Below, one piece after another: positions 59,224 to 64,000 of a DNA stretch of 64,000 bases; positions within the stretch are counted from its first letter, which is position 1; each line of letters opens with the position of its first letter. Position numbers and translations under genes: made by a program. Under the pieces are notes generated by a model, which was not told the origin of the DNA, searched no databases, and saw only the letters and a program-made list of their open reading frames with translations. Origin of the DNA: JABDEZ01 sp965276955 (GTDB lineage Bacteria; Bacteroidota; Bacteroidia; Chitinophagales; Chitinophagaceae); NCBI GenBank assembly GCA_965276955.1, contig CBDIBP010000043.1, positions 62,001 to 126,000 of the forward strand, in the 5' to 3' direction.

Positions 59224-60075
59224 ATGAAAAAACGTTTGTTCACATATGCAGTGATATTTTTTTCTGGCCTATTTCTGGCTCTGTCTGTTGTGTATTATGC
59301 TGAATGGCGCTATGAAGAAAATATTTTAAACGTTATAACCAAAAGGGTCAATACATCTTGCAAGGGCGAGGGTTTAGCCAATAGGGTAGATACTGCAATG
59401 ATGTTGGTACATCAGGTTGTAGACCCTATGAGGGACATTTATAGCCAGGGCGAATTTGAACCTATAAAAAGCCTTTTTGTATCACCTTCTTTTTTTATCT
59501 ATTATTTTGGTAAAGATGCTTGCGGCGGCTATAGTTCTTTTACTGCACGGTTGCTGGGCAAAATGGATATAAATACACGGTTCGTACAGCAAAATGTGAA
59601 CGGTGTGCCCGGTGGGCACATCACCCTTGTTGTAGAAGACGGGCCACACCTGTACCTGATAGACCCAATGTTCAAATGGACATTCAGAGATACTACCGGC
59701 CATTTGAGCGATATACATGAAGTAGCGGCGAACTGGCCATATTATTTCAGGCACAGGCCCCCCCGTTACCGCCGCACATACAACTATCAAAATGGCTGGA
59801 TATACACTAACTGGGATAAATATGGCAGGTTTTCCAGGCTAATGTATTCTGCTGGAGTAAAAGTATTCGGTGAACAAAAAATGAATAGTATTTCGCTGCG
59901 AACACACTTCCTTAATATCACAGAAGACTGTTTCTTCCTCCTTTGTTTACTCCTTGCCTGCCTGCTCATCTTCCTGATCAGGAAATACTTGAAATATATA
60001 CAGATAACTAAGAAGACCTCCCCGGTCATATCTCCGGTTGACCATTATTTAACAGACGATTTTACTGCTGTTTAA
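59224..60075 (+). CDS. Membrane-anchored transglutaminase-like protein
   Basis: A 283-residue protein with a TM segment at each end (about 7-25 and 238-254) and an extracytoplasmic domain between. A Cys-His-Asp arrangement fits a transglutaminase/papain-like fold: C100 in GKDACGGYSSFTARLL, H132 in VPGGHITLVVEDG and D147 in HLYLIDPMFKW, spaced as in the core family. The substrate may be peptidoglycan-linked or a protein. The gene has its own promoter-like element. Catalysis is predicted only; the triad is read by eye. Confidence 0.7.
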   Translation: MKKRLFTYAVIFFSGLFLALSVVYYAEWRYEENILNVITKRVNTSCKGEGLANRVDTAMMLVHQVVDPMRDIYSQGEFEPIKSLFVSPSFFIYYFGKDACGGYSSFTARLLGKMDINTRFVQQNVNGVPGGHITLVVEDGPHLYLIDPMFKWTFRDTTGHLSDIHEVAANWPYYFRHRPPRYRRTYNYQNGWIYTNWDKYGRFSRLMYSAGVKVFGEQKMNSISLRTHFLNITEDCFFLLCLLLACLLIFLIRKYLKYIQITKKTSPVISPVDHYLTDDFTAV

Positions 60076-60270
60076 CAATTACTTACGCATAAATTTATGC
60101 TAAATGTATAAATAATTGTAAAATTATTTTTTTAAGTACATATCCCTTAGTAATTTACATCTGCAATTCAAAATTAATCGATCAAATAACCAGTCGTTAA
60201 CAAATGGAAAACGACCGATTAACAATTGAATGAATAGAGATATTTTTTATAAAGGATAAGAGAGATTGTT

Positions 60271-60900
60271 ATGAGAAAGATCACATGCTTCACAATAGCG
60301 CTATTCTGCTTTATCGCCAGTGCACATTCGCAAAACAATTTTGTGAGAAAGGTAGGTGTAGCACCAAGCTTCCTTACCAAGCATGGTGCATATTTTAGTA
60401 TAGAAGACACACAGTCTGAACTCGGTGTGATATACCATTCCATACTGTTCTACAACGATGGTACATTTTACATCGGTGGCAGCAGTTACGACAGCAGGAT
60501 CAGTATGAATAAAAAACTCGACGAGTATAATAATCCCAGTCGTGATGTGGCATCATTGAGTAATCAGGATGCATGGGGTAGCTATTATGTCAGCAACGAT
60601 ACTATTTACATGCAGCGCTTCTCTTATAGTCCTGGCAACGATTTCTCTGATAAAACAACAGGCATGATAGGTGTTATCAACAGCGATAATTCTTTCAACA
60701 TGATAAAGGAAACTTGTGACTGGTGCGGTATAAATGAATATTTTGGCGCTGATGGTCATATATTCGGTAAACCAGTAGCCTATAATTTATACCCCCTTAA
60801 TAGGCTCCCAGATCCCAGCTTGGCTTGGTTCAGAAAAAAACAATGGTTCACACCAGGCATTACAGATGATCAAAGAACCATTGCCACTACAGTAAGATAG
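60271..60900 (+). CDS. Secreted protein of unknown function
   Basis: A 209-residue protein with signal peptide RKITCFTIALFCFIASAHSQ. The mature part is beta-rich and Tyr/Asp/Asn-rich (HSILFYNDGTFYIGGSSYDS; AWGSYYVSNDTIYMQRFSYS; MIKETCDWCGINEYFGADGH). A CDWC pair could form a disulphide. No recognised domain. It ends just before a strong terminator. Different in style from the transglutaminase-like gene 195 bp upstream. Confidence 0.7.
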   Translation: MRKITCFTIALFCFIASAHSQNNFVRKVGVAPSFLTKHGAYFSIEDTQSELGVIYHSILFYNDGTFYIGGSSYDSRISMNKKLDEYNNPSRDVASLSNQDAWGSYYVSNDTIYMQRFSYSPGNDFSDKTTGMIGVINSDNSFNMIKETCDWCGINEYFGADGHIFGKPVAYNLYPLNRLPDPSLAWFRKKQWFTPGITDDQRTIATTVR

Positions 60901-60921
60901 ATTTTGCTACATATAGCATTT

Positions 60922-60956
60922 AAAGAAAGCGCCCCATATCTGGGCGCTTTCTTTTT
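60922..60956 (+). terminator. Intrinsic terminator after the 209-residue secreted protein gene
   Basis: Perfect 13-bp stem AAAGAAAGCGCCC / GGGCGCTTTCTTT, 7-nt loop, T-rich end. Confidence 0.88.
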
Positions 60957-61203
60957 GCTTATTGCGTGCTGCAATAACTGGTTGTTAATTGTGGGTACGC
61001 TCAAAGCTTACGCAGTTGTTACTACTTGGTGTTTGTACTTTTTATAGAGGTCAGTGGGTCATTTGGTGCCTTATTCTGCTCTCTGATAGGACATTTATCT
61101 ACTTCATGAGTTCGTACTGCTACGCTCCCAAGATATGTAATGGCAACTTCCAGGTTAGTGCATGAGGATCGTTCTTATTCTTCATCCCCACCCAACTAAA
61201 ATA
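60957..61203. other. Intergenic region with a possible decayed fragment
   Basis: No supportable gene. On the minus strand (61022-61174) an open frame without a start codon reads RTHEVDKCPIREQNKAPNDP and similar and ends in a stop, like a protein C-terminus. It could be a decayed gene or repeat, but the evidence is weak. Confidence 0.35.
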
Positions 61204-61232
61204 AATAAGCCGGACAACATGCCCGGCTTATT
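61204..61232 (-). terminator. Intrinsic terminator of the desaturase gene
   Basis: Minus-strand perfect 10-bp stem (AATAAGCCGG / CCGGCTTATT on the plus strand, 61204-61213 and 61223-61232) located just past the desaturase stop. Confidence 0.7.
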
Positions 61233-61252
61233 ATAAATATTTTGACGAAAGT

Positions 61253-62323
61253 TTAGTTTCGCTGCCCCATCTTTTTAAGATGCGAAACATGAGAGCCTAT
61301 TGCTGCATACATTTTTTGATGCTCTATGTACGGCACTCCAAGCTCTGCACATGCATTTTTTATGATCTTACTGATAACAGGGTAGTGTATGTGAGATATT
61401 TTGGGGAATAAGTGGTGTTCTATCTGGAAGTTAAGGCCCCCTACACACCAGGTAATGAACTTATTTTTTGTAGCGAAATTCGCCGTTGTCTTTAACTGGT
61501 GCACTGCCCATTCATCCTCAATTTTGTTAGTAGATACAACAGCCAAAGGAAAAGATGTTTCTTCTACAGTATGTGCCAGCTGGAAAACAATGCTGAGTAC
61601 AAAACCGCCAAGGCTGCCATATACCAGGTATCCTATCAGCCATGGGCCAAAGCCACACATGTATATAGGCAATGCAATGTATAACACCACATAGAGGAGT
61701 TTAAAGCCCCAAAACGTAACGTGGTCCTTTAGCTTCAGTTTTTTCAAGGGTACGGTGCCTACTTTGTTCGAGAAGTATTTTTTGTAGTCGGTGTAGAATA
61801 CCCAGAATATGTACAGCAGTGAATACAAGAACCAAAAATACAGGTGCTGGTACTTATGTATCTTATAGTGTTTCTGTGTATCGCAAAGGCGTAAGAATGG
61901 TTTTGCATCTATGTCATCATCCACACCATCTATGTTGGTATACGCATGGTGCACCACATTATGTTTCATGTTCCACATAAAGCTGCTCGCACCCAGGCAA
62001 TCCAGGCTAAAGGCAGCCATGTTATTTACCCAATCACGTTTGCTAAAGCTGCCATGTGCACCATCATGCATAACGTTGAACCCAATAGCGGCAGTAAGCA
62101 ATCCTAATAAGCCGCATTCTGGTATAGCTATCCAGGCAAGTGGCGTAAAAAATATAAGGTGTATATATACAAATGTATAGGACGATAATAAAATAGCTGC
62201 TTTCCAATACAACTTATTATTACCGGTAGCCGATATGTCGGCTGTTTGAAAATAATGGTTCACCCGTTTCTTTAGCTCGGTATGTACTGACGCTGTTGAG
62301 GAACTGAATTTTGGAGTAGCCAT
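61253..62323 (-). CDS. Membrane fatty acid desaturase (front-end-like)
   Basis: A 356-residue diiron membrane desaturase with all three histidine boxes: HDGAH (86-90), HNVVHH (121-126) and QIEHH (300-304). The Q-x-x-H-H form in box 3 is that of acyl-lipid front-end desaturases (Delta-5/Delta-6 type). Several TM helices (AAILLSSYTFVYIHLIFF; GLLGLLTAAIGFNV; others) surround them. It introduces a cis double bond into a membrane fatty acyl chain, probably in cold or fluidity adaptation. Ends at a terminator; no desaturase-linked electron-transport gene adjacent. Confidence 0.93.
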   Translation of the reverse strand: MATPKFSSSTASVHTELKKRVNHYFQTADISATGNNKLYWKAAILLSSYTFVYIHLIFFTPLAWIAIPECGLLGLLTAAIGFNVMHDGAHGSFSKRDWVNNMAAFSLDCLGASSFMWNMKHNVVHHAYTNIDGVDDDIDAKPFLRLCDTQKHYKIHKYQHLYFWFLYSLLYIFWVFYTDYKKYFSNKVGTVPLKKLKLKDHVTFWGFKLLYVVLYIALPIYMCGFGPWLIGYLVYGSLGGFVLSIVFQLAHTVEETSFPLAVVSTNKIEDEWAVHQLKTTANFATKNKFITWCVGGLNFQIEHHLFPKISHIHYPVISKIIKNACAELGVPYIEHQKMYAAIGSHVSHLKKMGQRN

Positions 62324-62514
62324 GATATTGATATTGCCAAGATAATTTTAAGCAGTCACTATATACTGCCTGCCAATGGCGGCATATTAATGTCGCGCCA
62401 TTGAGGCGCAAATATCAAACAATTTAGAGGATACGCAAAATTACATTTGTAATTTGTTTGCCATTTAATGCTTAATTTCTTGTTAACAGCAACAAAATGC
62501 ACCAGCATCTCCTG

Positions 62515-63054
62515 TCACATTTGCTCTACTGTTCCATCGGCAAAAATATGGTACTGGTGCACATACAGGTCCTTCCCAAAAAAGGACGTCATTTCGTAGG
62601 TGATGATCACATCTGTGGTACCAATGGGCTTGCTGCTGGTACCACCATTCACAGGGTCGTCTGGTAAGAGTGCATGTACTATGCAGTTGTTCTTATTCTC
62701 CACCAGGTATACTTCAGCTTGCGTATTGGTGCAGCCTGCAGTAGTGCATCTTGCAGCCCATTTTACCTTTATCGTTGCCTTGGTGGTATCGTCAGAAAAG
62801 CTTCTTGTATAGTTATGGACAGTATCCTTCAACGTATCTTTTGGAGTGGAATATACTATTTTGTTCAGCAGGCCATTTTCTGTACTGTTATGGCCGCATC
62901 CTAAAAAGAAAGTAAGTACAAAAAGTATCACTGTTGCAATTAGTAGCGATGCCAGTACCAGTATCTTTTCGTCATATCGGTCGTAATATTTGTGTTCTTT
63001 CCTCATCATCTCCAGTTTCGGATACAAAGGTGCTGAACCATTACCTGCTGCCAT
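62515..63054 (-). CDS. Single-pass membrane protein, unknown function
   Basis: A 179-residue protein: charged N-terminus (EMMRKEHKYYDRYDEKIL), one TM (ILVLASLLIATVILFVLTFFLGCG, about residues 31-54), then a beta-rich extracytoplasmic domain (TIKVKWAARCTTAGCTNTQAEVYLVE; IITYEMTSFFGKDLYVHQYH). Two Cys in CTTAGC and one in FLGCG might form a disulphide or anchor. No domain recognised. The alternative internal starts at MMRKEHK cannot be ruled out. Confidence 0.65.
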   Translation of the reverse strand: MAAGNGSAPLYPKLEMMRKEHKYYDRYDEKILVLASLLIATVILFVLTFFLGCGHNSTENGLLNKIVYSTPKDTLKDTVHNYTRSFSDDTTKATIKVKWAARCTTAGCTNTQAEVYLVENKNNCIVHALLPDDPVNGGTSSKPIGTTDVIITYEMTSFFGKDLYVHQYHIFADGTVEQM

Positions 63055-63161
63055 GGATGATAACCCCCTATTTGGGGCGGGAAAAACACCCTTTTCGCTG
63101 TACTCATATATTTATGCTGATACATGCAGCGCAATAATGAATATGCTAACTTTATGCTGCT

Positions 63162-64000
63162 ATGACCGATAACTTATCTGTATTTATTGCCAAAAGCAAT
63201 GTGAAGGCGCATGATCTGGAGCACAAGCGAAAGATCAGTTTTAATATACAGAAGTACAATGATAGTGTGGTGAAGGGCAAACAGCAGTTTGCTGACCTGG
63301 AGACCGCACGCAGGAAAGCTAAGAACATAAAGTGGAAAGCAATAGAGAATCTGGACAAATACCTGGAAACTTTTGAGCAGCATTTTACAGCCCGTGGGGG
63401 CAAAGTGATATGGGCTGAGACCGCAGAAGAGGCACAACAAGCCGTATTGCAGATATGTAAAGAGAAAAATGCCCGCCAGGTAGTGAAGTCAAAATCTATG
63501 GTGACCGAAGAGATACACCTGAACAGTTTCCTTGCACAAAATAACATTGAGTCGGTAGAAACAGACCTGGGTGAGTATATACAGCAGCTGGATGGCGAGG
63601 CGCCCTACCACATAGTAACCCCTGCTATGCACAAGAGTAAGGAAGATGTGGCCCGTGTGTTTCAGGAGAAGCTGGGTACATTACCTGATTTGTCACCGGC
63701 AGAGCTAACACAAGTAGCCCGTACCAACCTGCGCGAAAAATACCAGACCGCTGATATAGGGATAACAGGCGGTAACTTTTTATTGGCCGATATAGGTGCT
63801 GTGTGTGTAACGGAGAATGAAGGGAATGGCCGACTGACGACCGCATTTCCTAAAACCCACATAGCCATAGTAGGTATTGAAAAAATATTGCCATCGGTTT
63901 CTGATCTGCAACTGATGTGGCCTTTGCTGGCTACCTACGGTACAGGGCAAAACCTTACGGTATACAATACCATATTCAGCGGCCCACGGCAACCCGGAGA
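63162..64000 (+). CDS. lutB: Lactate utilization protein B (LutB), 3' end beyond window
   Basis: The visible first 279 residues match LutB/YkgF, the iron-sulfur subunit of the LutABC L-lactate dehydrogenase: DLSVFIAKSN-type start, ARQVVKSKSMVTEEIHLN, ITGGNFLLADIGAVCVTENEGN and PKTHIAIVGIEKILPS. The C-terminal ferredoxin-type Cys clusters lie past base 64000. It would oxidise L-lactate to pyruvate with LutA and LutC, whose genes should follow. Start ATG at 63162 precedes homology by a few residues. Confidence 0.9.
   Translation, partial: MTDNLSVFIAKSNVKAHDLEHKRKISFNIQKYNDSVVKGKQQFADLETARRKAKNIKWKAIENLDKYLETFEQHFTARGGKVIWAETAEEAQQAVLQICKEKNARQVVKSKSMVTEEIHLNSFLAQNNIESVETDLGEYIQQLDGEAPYHIVTPAMHKSKEDVARVFQEKLGTLPDLSPAELTQVARTNLREKYQTADIGITGGNFLLADIGAVCVTENEGNGRLTTAFPKTHIAIVGIEKILPSVSDLQLMWPLLATYGTGQNLTVYNTIFSGPRQPG

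Overview
The window looks like a chromosomal segment of a Bacteroidota bacterium, most likely a Chitinophagaceae/Chitinophagales-type organism. The signs are type IX secretion (T9SS) sorting domains of types A and B, a PorP/SprF-like partner, -7 elements of the TAnnTTTG type, few Shine-Dalgarno sites, heavy use of ATA for isoleucine, and Bacteroidota families such as the CCC-motif membrane protein and the DGHDA-type fused acyl-CoA mutase. Genus cannot be resolved from sequence alone. No rRNA, CRISPR array, intact integrase or transposase was seen. There is one tRNA gene.

Layout. 1-6.1 kb: a PorP/SprF-like protein (cut by the window edge) with a 1739-residue PKD-repeat T9SS type B substrate. 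6.4-16.6 kb: pdxJ, a peptide-type solute-binding lipoprotein, a DUF922 protein, an MDR oxidoreductase, tatC-rpiB, an ECF sigma factor with a membrane anti-sigma/serine-protease fusion, a nitronate monooxygenase-like flavoprotein and an M16 peptidase. 16.7-17.9 kb: tRNA-Gly(CCC) carrying a 1.1-kb AT-rich islet, bounded by a 29-bp exact repeat of the tRNA 3' end and holding one unknown membrane-protein gene. 18-24 kb: SDR, AraC regulator, an SPFH-GYF2/Tim44-zinc-ribbon pair, a VOC protein, a lipoprotein and a degenerate response regulator. 24.2-29 kb: a tightly overlapping type III polyketide synthase-methyltransferase-flavoprotein operon, preceded by a PAS sensor without an ATPase domain. 29-36 kb: a glycosyltransferase, small genes, two ferritin-like proteins with Tat-type leaders facing tatA, priA and a GNAT. 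36-42 kb: a clpX locus broken by seven small insertions, a Pif1-like helicase, thyA-folA with a methyltransferase-like remnant, and a gamma carbonic anhydrase-like protein. 42-45.3 kb: two beta-barrel paralogues with His/charged tails and a T9SS type A protein. 45.3-49.9 kb: a REP-like hairpin cluster, icmF (two frameshifts) and a TetR regulator with paired operator boxes. 50-64 kb: a WbpM-type dehydratase, a hybrid histidine kinase, DUF2752 and CCC-motif proteins, a pseudouridine synthase with a repetitive basic arm, an amidohydrolase, a transglutaminase-like protein, a desaturase and the start of lutB.

How genes work together. Likely functional units are: the SprF-like/type B substrate pair; ECF sigma with its anti-sigma protease; tatC and tatA (separate loci) with Tat-type ferritin-like exports beside tatA; thyA-folA for thymidylate and folate; T3PKS-MT-FAD for a modified alkyl-resorcinol, pyrone or quinone-like lipid (inferred); and the TetR-icmF pair for acyl-CoA rearrangement. 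The frameshifts in clpX (all insertions) and icmF (both fit single-base losses) leave protein-level conservation intact. They look more like sequence-consensus errors than gene decay, so this record should be treated with care at base level.
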